64,000 bases of DNA. Origin: Symsagittifera roscoffensis (Eukaryota; Xenacoelomorpha; Acoela; Convolutidae). The notes under the pieces are model-generated. The model was given only the letters and a program-made list of their open reading frames with translations, had not been told where the DNA came from and did not search any database. The first letter of the stretch is position 1. Every line of letters begins with the position of its first letter. Shown in pieces: positions 1 to 12,024 of this stretch. The stretch is taken from the NCBI RefSeq assembly GCF_963678635.1, contig NC_087067.1, positions 2,356,001 to 2,420,000 of the forward strand. The letters are read 5' to 3'. The position numbers and the translations under genes are program-made.

Positions 1-2215
1 AATAATTTTCTTTTCGGATCAGCTGGCGTCTATCCATAAAGTTGCCTTGGTTGCCATCTGTTAAACTTGTTTGAATTTTTGTTTAAAGCTGGTGACTCGG
101 TTGCTCGACTTGTTTTCCTCAAAGTGAACATCATTCAACATAATTGCATGAAATTTTTATAGATATAGTTTTCGTCATTTTTTTTCTTTCTGGACTCAAT
201 TGCTTAAGTCTTATTTTTTTTTTCGTTTCTGCGATTCGCAGGGGATCTATGACAGGCTTTTTCTTCTGTCTAAGCATAGTCCGTTTCTCTTATTTACTTA
301 CATTCCAGACTGAATTTTTTTGTTGAGCGAAGCTCTTTTTTTGCGACTCAAGGTCGTTTTTTTTTGCGTCTAGAACTTTCACGTGTTTTTTTTTTGTCTA
401 GAACGTTCACGTGGTACCCTGTGGTAGACCTTGTCTTCACACACTATCATTGCCATGACAGGGGATCAATTACGCGATTTGACGATCTCGAAGTCAGCGC
501 ATTACTATTTCGCCTCCCTTGAATTTTCTGATATTGATACAATTAAGTATGCAACGTTTTGCAGTATATCTATAACATTTTAGTCAATTCTACTGTAATA
601 CATAAAACTTTTTTGCTGCAAACGGTTATGCCAAAACGCTCCTTGTTACAGGATTTTTGCTTCCTGGTGATTTTTCCTCGCAAAATTAGAAGCAGCAAAG
701 TCTTTTTAAAGACGGTCGAGTGACACATCAAAGAAAATCGTCAGTCGTGATAGGGAGAGATCAATTAAAGTATCAGAAACGTTCCGAAAACTTATTTCGC
801 TATAATCTCGCTATCTTAACTAAATTGCCACCTCCATTAAGGCAAGAAATATGAAAAAATTTCCATAAACAAAAGAGTGATTCAAATAGAGAGTCCATGT
901 TTTTTTTCAAATTTTTAACTTTACTATTTTCGGTAGTTTTTCTGCTGCACAACAAAGGGTTACTTTTTTTCTTTTCTCATAATTTTTTAAATTCATTTTG
1001 GAATCTGTTTATATAGCAGTTTTTTTTTGCTTTCTATCCTTCAAAACTTAAGTCGCCTTCTGTGTTTATTTGCTTTGTTATCTTATTTCATGCCTTTTGA
1101 AAGACAAAAATGATAGGTTTCTCCAAAAAAAAATCGGGTGTTTCGTGTTGAAAGAGTTCATGCGTTTTGAAATTTGGCCTGTTTTGTTTTCGGCTCAACG
1201 GTTTTACCCACTTTTTGTCGATGGGCTTAGTGGCCGCTCGGTAAAAATTAAAAGCATATTTAATACTGTTGGTTGTGTTTTTTTTACTGTGTTATGAAAT
1301 TATTTTTTCCTTATCTTTTTCGAAAGTGTCATTTCCGTCTCATTTTTTGTTTACTAGCTTTAAATACCGCGCTTGCGTTGTATCGCCAGTGAGGTGAAGC
1401 TCCGCTTCGCTTCGCCGTTGTTGTTAAGTATCAGCTCTGATTTCGGTTTATTTAAAATGGCTAAGACACTTCATTTTGCATAGTTTTAGAGATGAAAATC
1501 ATGTCAAATTTTTTTTCGGTTCCAGTTTGTTTGGGTTCCAGTGTCGTCTATCCAAATATTTTCTGCTTAGTTGCCGCATGGTGAATGCTTATTGAATGTT
1601 TGTTTATTGCTGGTTGTTGTGCTTCTTGTCAATTTTTTCACATAATGTGCGAGACAAATGTATGCATTTTTGTAATTCTATTTCCCTTTTACTTTCACAT
1701 ACTGGGGGTTTCCAATTCATCCTCCGCCTTGTAAAGCTTGTTTTTGTTTTAGGGCTGCAAAGCTCCGCTTAGTGTAGCCTCTGTGATGAAAATTAGCTCC
1801 CAATTTACGAACACGTTCAGTTCTTAGAGTGATCAAATTCCATTCTTCCATGTGGAGCAAATGGTTATCATTTAAAAGCAAAATCATTCGTATCAGGGCA
1901 AAACCATGAAAATTATCATCTATCGTTTTAATGTGTTTGAAGTAGCTTGAAATGAAAAATAGGGGAAAAATGAAAGTTTTCAACTTTTTAAATTTGTTTC
2001 GCATACTAATTTTTGATTAAATTAACTCCAATGTCACAAAAGATTGTCGTTTTTGAAACTTTTTCATCTAGTCAGAGCATCAATATCTTTCAGATTGTAT
2101 CAAAATTGTCAAACTTTCAGAGCCAAAACTAATCAGGAAAAAAAGAAAAACCTAAGCAAAAAAATTCCTTCGATTTCTACGAAAAACGGAACAATAACTG
2201 GTTTTTGAAGCTCAC
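1..2215. repeat. Segmental tandem duplication, copy 1
   Basis: This non-coding block reappears at 3832-6610 with an offset of 3831 bp. Landmarks occur in the same order in both copies: TTTTCGGATCAGCTGG at the start, GAACGTTCACGTGGTACCCT near 410, and the closing block ending CGGAACAATAAC near 2195. No convincing reading frame spans it, and the short ORFs inside are not conserved between copies. A weaker internal echo exists: 12-120 resembles 1530-1640 (CGTCTATCCA, then GTTGCC, then a GCTGGT stretch), which suggests an older duplication. The final 180 bp resemble one end of the hairpin-ended element family described at 4921-5459. Confidence 0.85.
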
Positions 2216-3161
2216 AGCAAATGCAAGCACCTGAAATGTAAGCAAGGTTTTTTTTACCACAAATGGAAACATCTGAAGCGCAAAACGCTATTTGTAGTTA
2301 GTTATATAGCCAACCTTTTAGTATCCGTTTAAGGAATTAGGCTGTCAATCTGAAGGTATGTAGTTCGAATCGCGTAGTCTCTCGAATCTTGTATTTCAGA
2401 GCCAATTTTTTCAGGCTCTTTTTGTTTTCAGGCATTTTCAGAGCTCACTTTGAATTCTTTGTGTTTAAGCTAAGAGCACTTCACCTTGTTGTGAATTTTG
2501 TATTCGATTTCTAAATGCTCATTTTTTGGTTTTCTCAACATGAATGAAGTTGATTTGACTTAATACTTTTTTCAATGATTTTTAGTTTCTAGAGTTTGTT
2601 TTTGCTAAATGCAGCTTCGCCGCAGCATTATCATTCCAGTCGATGCTGAGGCTTTTTCGGCATTTTTATTATGCTGTCCAAATCAAAGTTTTTTTTGCAA
2701 ATTAAAAGAAATGGAGCCAAGCTAAACCTTGAGCTTATAAGCTATAAAATTCAATACAAAGCTATAAAATTGATCAGAAAATGATCCATATAGATTGAAA
2801 TGGGGAGGGTTCTCATGCTTGAAGGACCGAATGCTTGAAAAATTTCAACAAATCAAAATTGCTAAGCGTTCTTTTTGGCTAAATGCCTCTCCCTAAAAAT
2901 CGAAGTTAATATTAACAGAAAATAATGTATCAAATCAGAAGAAAATAATTAAAAATATTACAAATTGTGGGTTACAACCGCAATATTATTCAGATAAACA
3001 TCAAGATTTATCAGTTCAAGTTGATAAAAGTTTCTCAGTTTTCGAATTTTTGCGTTCAACTGACGCCATTTAAATTTTTGGGCCGGAGGTTTTTCGCCCT
3101 TTTCGATCCGGCCAAAAACTAAGCGCATTCGTTTTTCTTGGATTTTAAAATAGTAAATTAT
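2216..3161. other. Spacer between duplicated blocks, no gene seen
   Basis: AT-rich DNA that separates the two duplicated blocks. Apart from the tRNA-like stretch near 2313-2376 I see no coding sequence or recognisable element here. Confidence 0.5.
2313..2376 (+). tRNA. tRNA-like relic (Asp/Asn-like), probably SINE head or pseudogene
   Basis: The stretch contains GGCTGTCAATCTGAAGG, which resembles the anticodon arm of tRNA-Asp or tRNA-Asn, followed by TAGTTCGAATCG, which matches a Pol III B box (T-loop). The T stem and acceptor stem do not pair well, so this is not a working tRNA. A degenerate tRNA pseudogene or the head of a tRNA-derived SINE is the likeliest reading. Confidence 0.22.
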
Positions 3162-3352
3162 GGATCAAGTTAACATCCTCCCCTCTAATAGAGCAAGTTA
3201 AGATCCTCCACCCCAGCGCTTAAATTAAATTAAATTTGCTAAGCGCTGCATGTAAAATGCTCGATTCTGATTGGCTGGAAATTCCCAACTTAGAACCAAG
3301 TTAACATCCTCCCCCCTAAACGTGTTAAGAGGGGAAGATGTTAACTTGGTCC
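3162..3352. mobile_element. 191-bp MITE with 22-bp terminal inverted repeats and 8-bp TSD
   Basis: The element starts GGATCAAGTTAACATC and ends GATGTTAACTTGGTCC. The outer 22 bp are inverted repeats with two mismatches. It is flanked by perfect 8-bp direct repeats TAAATTAT at 3154-3161 and 3353-3360, the mark of a cut-and-paste transposon that makes 8-bp target duplications (hAT or a similar superfamily). It has no coding capacity, so it would depend on a transposase elsewhere. A central GATTCTGATTGGC is shared with a related copy at 20247-20422. Confidence 0.8.
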
Positions 3353-3831
3353 TAAATTATTGTCCACAATGACGGTCTGATCCTGGCTATTTCGATCCTG
3401 CAATATGTGAAAAATCATCTGCTTATTATCTAATAGGCTAATATTAACACTAATGGCCTGGATTTATATTCTTACTTTGAGATTTTCGCGATTTATTTTT
3501 AGATTTTGAATACTCAATTCTGATTGGCTGAAAGTAAGCTAAAATTAATTTCAAGCATTTGGTCCTTCAAGCATGAGGGACGCCACCGATTGAAATGGAT
3601 TGATTATCGTAGAGCAATTTAATAATAATGACACATTGTTATCAGGCTCACAATTTTGTAGACTAGTTAACGATATTGGTATTAACTATATCCCTGATCA
3701 ATTTCTATGTCTTCGGCACCTGACTACTAGCTATAGGGTATATGCCTGACATAACAACGGTTCTATGTTTTAATTTTTAAGCAGTAACAGCTGCGAGTTT
3801 CAAAAATTCAAAGCTCAAAACTATTAATGAC
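3353..3831. other. Unassigned AT-rich spacer
   Basis: No gene or repeat structure is evident beyond the right TSD of the preceding MITE and a further TTCTGATTGGCTGAAA near 3516 that echoes the MITE interior. Confidence 0.4.
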
Positions 3832-6610
3832 AATAATTTTCTTTTCGGATCAGCTGGCGTCTATCCATAAAGTTGTCTTTGTTGCCATCTGTTGAACTTG
3901 TTTGAATTTTTGTTTAAAACTGGTGACCAGGTTGCTCGACTTGTTTTCCGCAAAGTGAACATCATTCAACATAATTGCATGAAATTTTTATAGATGTACT
4001 TTTCGTCATTTTTTTCTTACTGGACTCAATTGCTTAAGTCTTTTTTTTTTCGTTTCTGCGATTCGCAGGGGATCTATGACAGGCTTTGTCTTCTGTCTAA
4101 GCATAGTCCGTTTCTCTTATTTACTTACATTCCAGACTGATTTTTTTTTGTTGAGCGAAGCTCTGTTTTTTGCGACTCAAGGTCGTTTTTTTTGCGTCTA
4201 GAACTTCCACGTGTTTTTTTTGTCAAGAACGTTCACGTGGTACCCTGTGGTAGACTTGAAGCTAGAGGTCAAGTGAGACCTTGTTTTCACACACTATCAT
4301 TGCCATGACAGGGGATCAATTGCACGATTTGACGATCTCGAAGTCAGCGCATTACTATTTCGCCTCCGTTGAATTTTCTGATATTGATACAATTTAGTAG
4401 GCAACGTTTTACAGTATTTTCGGGATTTATAACATTTTAGTCAATTCTACTGTAATACATAAAACTTTTTTGCTGCAAACGGTTATGCCAAAACGCTCCT
4501 TGTTTCAGGATTTTGCTTCTTGGTGATTTTTTCTTCCAAAATCAAAAGCAGCAAAGTCTTTTAAAGACGGTCCAGTGACACATCAAAGACAATCGTCAGT
4601 CGTGATAGGGAGAGATCAATTAAAGTATCAGAAACGTTCCGAAAACTAATTTCGCAATAATCTCGCTATCTTAACTAATATGCCACCTCCATTTAGGCAA
4701 GAAATATGAAAAAATTTCCATAAACAAAAGAGTGATTCAAATGAAGAGTCCATGTTTTTTTTTTCAAATTTGTAACTACTATTTTCGGTAGTTTCTCTGC
4801 TGCACAACAAACGGTTACTTTTTTTCTTTTCTCATAGTTTTTTAAATTCATTTTGGAATCTGTTTAGATAGCAATTCTTTTTGCTTTTCTCCTTTAAAAC
4901 ATAATTCGGCTTCTGTTTCATTGTTGCGACTTTCGATATGAAACTAACGGAATATTTGTGCTCGGGGTGGGGTTTTTTTGCTTCAGACAAATTTCGACTT
5001 TTTAACTAGCCATTTTTGACGGAATTTTTTTTTTTACATCATTCGAAAGGTATTGTTGTCTTGAGCTCATATTTGAGAAGATATTTCACCTTTGATCATT
5101 TTTCGTAAAGTTACGGGGGTTTAAAGATTGTCATTTTGGCCAATTTGGGACAATTAACGCGCGATTTATTTCGCGCTATTAACGCGTAAGCGGAGAGTTA
5201 ATCCGTCTTAGAAATTGTTCCAAATTGGTTAAAAGAAGCTTATGTGCCATAATTGGTTTGTTACAAGGAGCGAAATCTATCCTTTTGTACTTTGTATGGC
5301 GTGTGGGGGGATGATTTTCATAAAAAATTTCAAGTTTGAGAAAAATTTTTTTTGATTTTGTTTTATTTCATTGAATTTTTAAATGTTATTACTGCTCCAT
5401 AAACCTTAAAAGGCAGTCAGAACGTTCAGGGCTTCGCCCTGATACGAGCAGTCTTGTTGGCTTTGTTATCTTATTTCGTGCCTTTTGAAAGACAAAAATG
5501 ATTACTTTTCTTCAAAAAAAATCGGGTGTTTCGTGTTTAAAGTTTTCATGCGTTTTGAAATTTGACCTTTTTTTGTATTCGGCTCAATGGGTTTTACCCA
5601 TTTTTTGTCGATGGGCTTAGTGGCTGCTCGATAAATATTAAAAAGATATTTAATACTGGTGGTTGTGTTTTTTTTACTGTGTTGTGAAATTATTTTTTCC
5701 TAATTTTTTTTCGATAGTGTCATTTCCGTCTCATTTTTTGTTTACTAGCTTTAAATACCGCGCTTGCGTTGTATCGCCAGTGATGTGAAGCTCCGCTTCG
5801 CTTCGCCGTTGTTGTTAAGTATCAGCTCTGATTTCGGTTTATTTAAAATGGCTAAGACACTTCATTTTGCATAGTTTTAGAGATGAAAATCATGTCAAAT
5901 TTTTTTTTGGTTCCAGTTTGTTTCGATTCCAATGGCGTCTATCTAAATATTTTCTGCTTAGTTGCCGCACGGTGAATGCTTATTGAATGTTTGTTTATTG
6001 CTGGTTGTTGTGCTTCTTGTCAATTTTTTCACATAATGTGCGAGACAAATGTATGCATTTTTGTAATTATATTTCCCTTTTACTTTAACAAACTGGGGGT
6101 TTCCAATTCATCCTCCGTCTTGTAAAGCTTGTTTTTGTTTTAGGGCTGCAAAGCTCCGCTTAGTGTAGCCTCTGTGTTGAAAATTAGCTCCCAGTTTACG
6201 AACACAATCAATTCTTAGAGTGATCAAATTCCATTCTTCCATGTGGAGCAAATGGTTGTCATTTAAAAGCAAGGTCACTCGTATCAGGGCAAAACCATGA
6301 AAATTATCATCTATCGTTTTAATGTGTTTGAAGTAGCTTTAAATGAAAAATAGGGAAAAAATGAAAGATTTCAACTTTTTAAATTTGTTTCGCATACTAA
6401 TTTTTGATTAAATTAACTTCAAAGTCACAAAAGATTGTCGTTTTTGAAACTTTTTCATCTAGTCAGAGCATCAATATCTTTCAGATTGTATCGGAATTGT
6501 CCAAATTTCATAGCCAAAAATTGTCAGAAAAAGAAAAACCTAAGCAAAAATATTCCTGCGGTTTCTTCGAAAAACGGAACAATAACTTGTTTTTGAAACT
6601 CAAAAGTTAG
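3832..6610. repeat. Segmental tandem duplication, copy 2
   Basis: Second copy of 1-2215, diverged by scattered substitutions and small indels. It is about 560 bp longer, mainly because a hairpin-ended element sits at 4921-5459 where copy 1 has an empty site near 1064-1073. The insertion therefore postdates the duplication, or was lost from copy 1. There is no conserved reading frame. Confidence 0.85.
4921..5459 (+). mobile_element. Hairpin-ended non-autonomous element, reference copy
   Basis: The duplicated copy 1 provides the empty site, so the limits are clear. TTGTTG occurs at both edges (4921-4926 and 5454-5459), either as a target duplication or as part of the termini. The core starts CGACTTTCGATATG and ends GATACGAGCAGTC, which are imperfect inverted repeats. 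Close to one end is TCAGGGCTTCGCCCTGA, a 7-bp stem with a 3-nt loop. At the other end, sister copies carry ACTTTCGTATCGAAAGT, also a 7-bp stem with a 3-nt loop. The middle carries a conserved block with AACGCGTAAGCGGAG. No ORF is seen. The class is unknown: the ends do not match a canonical Helitron or a tRNA-SINE. Confidence 0.75.
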
Positions 6611-7368
6611 CACCGAATGCGAGTTTTGCTAATGATATCTGCTTGCCTTATGAATAGAAAAAAAATCGATGGAAAATAAAACTATTTATATATTTCTGCA
6701 TTAATTGAAGCTTGTTCATTAATTTCTGGTCGCTAATTGAATCATATAAGTGATGAAAGTGACATTCATTTGTGATATGATTAAGTTAAACTAATTCAGT
6801 GGATGGTAACACTATTACTTCTGTCACTTTTTGTTGTTTTGTACGTGAAAGTTTGTCGTAATTGCAGTGAGAAACTTCTATTAAGCATGGGTGTTTTCAA
6901 TTTCCGCTATTTTTTGAGTGGCTTCATTTCTATATTGTCGCGTGATTTTCCGGAGGGAGTCGTCGTCTTAGACATCGATCTGGAACAGGCAATAAAACCG
7001 GTTCAACTTTTGTTCTGACATTATCTAGCTACATCAAAACCCAGTAATAAAAACTTTGCTTTTTTGTTTGGCAAGTTAACTCCATGATCCGCAGACAGCT
7101 ATTGCTCGTTTTTTTTTCTGAGGAAGGGAGAAAAGTTTATCTCTTCCGTGCTCCGTCTATGAAGCATTTTACACACCGCAAGGCAAATCCAAGTTTTTTG
7201 AAAGGGACGATTTTAAAAAAAATTTCGACCAAATCTATTTCCCGAGCTAACCTACATAACTTAAAAAACCAAAAAAAATTTCTTAATTTTGTTTCAGGAA
7301 ACATCAATTTATGGATGTTTATGGAAAAACTTGACCAAAAATTGCGCCTTTTTGTGCGCTGCACCAAA
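6611..7368. other. Unassigned region, no gene seen
   Basis: Short frames exist (for example 6803-7018 and 7084-7383), but they have no recognisable domain, no splice context and no homologue elsewhere in the window. Confidence 0.4.
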
Positions 7369-7667
7369 AATTTAGCGCATTAGCGGCCATTAGATAAATT
7401 TTGTGATTGGTCGACCAAAAACAGGTTTCGTAAAATGGTACCATAGGAACTTTTGGGTGGTTGTGAAAATGTCACATTTTTGGGACGAGGCGTCGTTTTC
7501 CTCCTAATGCATGTCTCAATTTAGCGCATTAGCGGCCATTAGATAAGTTTTGTGATTGATCGACCAAAAACAGGTTTCGTAAAATGGTACCCTAGGAACT
7601 TTTGGGTGGTTGTGAAAATGTCACATTTTTGGGACGAGGCGTCGTTTTCCTTCTAATGCATGTCTCA
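7369..7667. repeat. Tandem duplication, 2 x 149 bp
   Basis: AATTTAGCGCATTAGCGG begins at 7369 and again at 7518. The two units are nearly identical, including GTCGACCAAAAACAGG or its one-base variant and GGGACGAGGCGTCG. The second unit is followed by unique sequence. Confidence 0.85.
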
Positions 7668-10284
7668 TTTTTCCGAAACTCATTAATCGCTATCACAGCA
7701 CAATACTTTTTCCGTATCCTTGTGGCACTGCGCGGGAGCAGCATCCTTGATTTGCTTGAAAATATGGGCAATATGATTTTGATTGCTTGCGCACAAAGTG
7801 TAAACGCCACATGCGAAACTAACTGAGCATGAAATCAGTCAATATTCAAACAATGATTTCAAATTCATATACATTTTTTAAAAGAAAAGGGTATATTATT
7901 AAAGTTTACAGGCAGTGTAGAAATTGAACGTTTTTTTTTATACAATCTTTGGTTACTTACCGTCGCAGAGTATCTGGTATCCCATAAACAATCCCAGCTA
8001 GCAATGTTTCTAGACCAAGTCAACTGGCCAGATTCAGGAATACCATTATTATGAGCTGGGGCATTTTTTTGACCCACCCTTGGTTATTGAAACCATGGCT
8101 GGATCGATTCATGATAGCAGTAACGCTAACGGAAATAATTGATCCAAACATTATCCTCAGCACAAACCGTCATTACCCCAGCAAAGATAGTTTCCAAGTC
8201 GACAACTGACGCTGTAGCCAGAGAATAAAAAACCACTGGCAGTACGAATTACAAGATATACTACTACCACTACTACAATCGGAGATAAAATATCTTTTTT
8301 CATTTCAACTCCGGAAAACAATGTATTCAATAAGGTATAAAATTTTTGGTTAAAACTATTGTTTCGATCGGAGAAAATTGACTGAATAAAAAAACCGCCC
8401 GAGCATAAATATTCCGTTTGCTTCGAAAGTCGGAACAATTAGGTAATCCGGAAACAAATTATGATAGATTTTGCTTGTTCACCAGCAGTCAATAGTTTAG
8501 AAAAAATCAGTTTTTATCAGAGTTGAACATTTAAGTTTTTGAATGCACTTCAAGGTATCTGAAAACGTTTTTTAGTTAAAATTGGTGAAATTGAAACGAA
8601 TTGTTTTTTGAAATTTTCTTCTGGCTTAATTTCTCTCACACGGAATTACAAAAGGATACGTTTTTTTTAATTCGTAAAGAGGTGTTTTAAACCAAATAGC
8701 CTGCCTCAAATCAACTTAGATGATTGTTGGGCCGTTTTATTTTGCAGCCTCCATACGCGTTAATCGTGAGCTGATTTAACGCGTTATTTATCACAAAGAA
8801 AAGAACTCAGGTAAAAAAGTTTTCTTTTCATGTTGAGCTCAGGGCGTCAATATCTTTCAGATTGTATATAAAATTGTCAAAAATACTTAGCTGAAAACTT
8901 TTTTGGAGAAAAAACCACCCGAACACAAGTTGTTTGTCATTTTTTTTTCAAAAGTTCGAACAAAAGCTCTTGAAATAGGAATCCAGATTAAGATGAAGTA
9001 CATAGATACTCCGTTTTCGCCTCTTCGACTCAAATCGGGGAAAGACTTAGACTCAGCATAAACTGGCAAATTTTGAGAAGAATTGGGCAAACGATCCGAG
9101 CACCATCAAAGAAGCGGATTTATCAAATGCTCACAAAAATTCTCAAACTTTTTTCTTGACAGACAATTTTTTTAAATTAAATATTTTCAATTGAAATGGA
9201 TATGAAGGCATTGCAACTCAACAATTGTATGGTCCCGGATGTTTCGCAGTTGAGCTCGATGGTTAGCTGTGGTTTGTTCTAGTAAAAAAAGAAACGAATA
9301 CATTTTTCCTTATTTTTTATATTATGCCTAAAGAAGTGCAATCTTTCACATTTTTTGGGGTGCGTTCAGTAAACCGATTTGTCAGTAAATTACTAGATCA
9401 GTAAACCGATTCACGTAATAATTCCATCAATTGCGGAATCAAAGATTCATAGAATAAATTTCCCCTAGGCTGAAGCAATAATTTTAAAACTACGGGGCGC
9501 ATGGGAAGAGTTATTTTATTCCATTTCTTATTCAATTTTGGTTTTGAGAAAAAAGTTTGTCATTTTGCAAAAATCTCACTTTTTAGCTAATGGGATTACG
9601 TAATTGAATCATGAGTTTTTGGTTCACTGATCTACCACCTTTTTTCACAGACGTTTACCGAATCATTTTCAGAGACAATTTTGTTTGACTTCGGTACAGT
9701 GCAGGCAGGTTTCGTTCCAAGACAGAATTTGTGCTAAAAATATGACAGATTCCATCCAACTTTGATTTACTAGCAGCTTTCATCCTAATTTAAAAACAAT
9801 TACCGAATGTTTTTCTTTGATTAGTTCGGAAGCTGAGTGCCCACATTCAGAGGGAAACGGGTAGCAAGCTTGCTAGTCGTGAGACTGTCTGTTTACAAAA
9901 AATTATGGCGGTTATTGAAAGTCTGGCCTTTACATATCATAATTGCTACTCACCCGTGCTGTAAGGAGACAAGCCTCCACTTTGTCTATCAAAAATACTG
10001 GCACCGCAAAGGTCACATTTTTCCTCAACTTGAAATCTGATCTACAGTGACAGCAATTGGTTGGAGCAAATTGAGAGAACGGAGCAATCATTCGAGCTTC
10101 ACTAATTCATTAGCTTGACTGTTTCAATTTTGATTTAATTATGATTTCAGAAGCTGAATTGTACGTGCATCAAACCATATAAGATTGTCAATTGAAAAAA
10201 AATTATCGAAAATATTTTCTGACACATTCAACCAGAACAGTAGATTTTGAGATATCCATCTTTGCCGCCAATATATACTAATTT
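7668..10284. other. Unassigned region with small element fragments
   Basis: I see no gene. Around 8388-8442 there is a fragment of the hairpin-ended family (minus orientation, CCGAGCATAAATATTCCG type terminus followed by CGAAAGTCGGAACAATTA). Near 8840-8940 a second fragment pairs ATCTTTCAGATTGTAT with the ACCACCCGAACACAAG terminus. On the minus strand a strong splice-donor-like GACGGTAAGTAA lies near 7960, but no partner exon is evident. Confidence 0.4.
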
Positions 10285-10518
10285 TAAGGGGGAGAGCGCG
10301 CCGAAAAAAATTTGATTTTTTGGTCGAAATTTTCGAAAAATTGCATAAAAACGCCTTTTTGAGCTTGCGGCGCAGAAATTTTGACCAAAACAGATTTTTT
10401 AAGGCTGGGGAATTCGCAAAATCAATTTGGCCGACCTAAAAAAAAGGTCGACAAGTTTTTTTTGAAAATCGCCGCCCCCCCCCCTCGAGAAAATCCGAAA
10501 TCCACCCCTGCAGTCAAC
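10285..10518 (+). mobile_element. hAT-like MITE, 5'-truncated copy
   Basis: This copy matches the right part of the complete element at 20788-21118. Shared landmarks in order are GAGCGCGC-CGAAAAAA, AAAACGCCTTTTT, GCGGCGCA, TCGACCTAAAAAAAAGG, a C-run, CTCGAGAAAATCC and the terminal CCACCCCTG. The left terminal inverted repeat is missing. Confidence 0.65.
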
Positions 10519-11689
10519 CGTTTGGAGTTTCCTTGAAACTCGCAGATCAAAGTCTTTCTGCTTTTTTGCACAAAATTTTGACAAAGCTTTCATTGACTGT
10601 GCAATTTTAATCTAATTTTTTAAAAGTATTTATCTGTTTTAAATAGTTTGTCTAAACAATAAATGGAGTTGTCGATAGTTGAGTAAAATATTCATTTCAT
10701 TTCTTTCTTTAATTTTGGGGTTATAGACAATTTTTTGTCGTCGTTGTTCTTAAGTATTATCCGAGCTTGCTCATAAATCCATTTGAAAAAAGAATCAGTT
10801 TTGTCAGAAAATGATAAGGTGCTTCTCTGAGTTAAATTTTTTCTATAAAAACGCCATTGAAGTCATATCTCTTTGGCATGCAGTGCAACTGTACATGCAG
10901 ACATTTTAAGTCCACGTGGAAATGGATTACAGAACTGCTGTTGTGTCCCTGATTCAGGCCTTCCAGGAAAGTTTTCGTTTTTTTTGGCTGAAATATGTTG
11001 CATTACTCTCAGATTTGGACGTTTGGAAGCTGTTTAGCATTCTTAAGCTCAAATCGTCTCAAGAAAAAATGTTGTAATTGAAAGCACATAAATAGATATG
11101 TTTAAACTGCCATTTTGACAAGATAATTACCCTGTCCTACTAAATGTAAATTCTGCTAATGTGTAAAAGCAATAATTTTTTGTGACTTTATTTGGAGACA
11201 AAACTTTTCAATGAATGAGACAGATTGACGGCATAATCATGGAGGGGCAGTAGTATCCAGACCTGAATAAATCATCAAATAAAACTGCTAGTATATCAGG
11301 GCGAAATTTTCAATGTTCTGGCTGCCCTTTAATTGGCATCAATTAGTTTTTTACGAAATAAATGTTTGTAAACCAAATTTTGGTCTTCTGATATCAACTA
11401 TAAAGTGCTAAGGTTTGGGCCAAATTATTATTATCAAATAAATTGCCTTAATTAAGTTTGAAACGATTGAGTGCTGGATAATTCGCAACGCATAAAAATA
11501 CGCGCATTAAAACTATCAAATATATCCACAGGATTAAGCTAGTGAAAAGCAGACCGATTATGGATTGGTCCTCATGATCACTTTTTTTGTAAAGCTGCTC
11601 TGAATATTGAAAAAACTACCAGCAGCAGTCCAAGTAATCACTTTTTTAAAGTGTCGGATCAAAATAATAAAATTGCACGTATATAAGAG
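10519..11689. other. Unassigned AT-rich DNA
   Basis: No gene, repeat array or element terminus was recognised in this stretch. Confidence 0.4.
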
Positions 11690-11830
11690 CAGGGCCCTAT
11701 TTGTCGGTTACATGTCATTTTGCCCAAGTCAACTGGTCCCATTCCATCTTGTCCTACACCAACTTGCCCCACAAGACAACTTGTCCTATGCCATCTTGTC
11801 CCAGATAATAAATAATGAAAAACTGCCCCA
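11690..11830. repeat. Degenerate minisatellite of CAACTTGTCCCAT-type units
   Basis: The stretch repeats variants of CAACTTGTCC followed by AT and a short linker (CAACTGGTCCCATTCCA, CATCTTGTCCTACAC, CAACTTGCCCCACAAGA, CAACTTGTCCTATGC, CATCTTGTCCCAG). The frames across it on both strands are low-complexity by-products, not genes. Confidence 0.6.
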
Positions 11831-12024
11831 GATTCTTTGATATCCTCGTAGAACCTAATGTCCGCATTAACATGAAAGATATTTTCATGAAAATAACATG
11901 AAAGATGATTCTGTGTGCCCCCCACCTCTCAGCCGTAAATATTCTGCATTTTCTTTGATTCCCTATAAGTGAAACTGAAGTAACTTAACAGTAGTGTTGT
12001 AACAATTAGCTGAAAATTTTGTAT

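Noticed and set aside
1070-1297. 75-codon plus-strand frame in the duplicated block
   Set aside because: The frame is not conserved in copy 2, so it is not under coding constraint.
4921-5459. Helitron assignment for the hairpin-ended family
   Set aside because: No 5' TC, no 3' CTRR after the hairpin, and edges look duplicated, so the class is left open.
7960-8260. Possible minus-strand exons with GACGGTAAGTAA donor
   Set aside because: The best frames contain stops and no partner exons or domains are visible.
11607-11925. ORFs on both strands with repeated Q-L-V-P-like pattern
   Set aside because: They are translated minisatellite.
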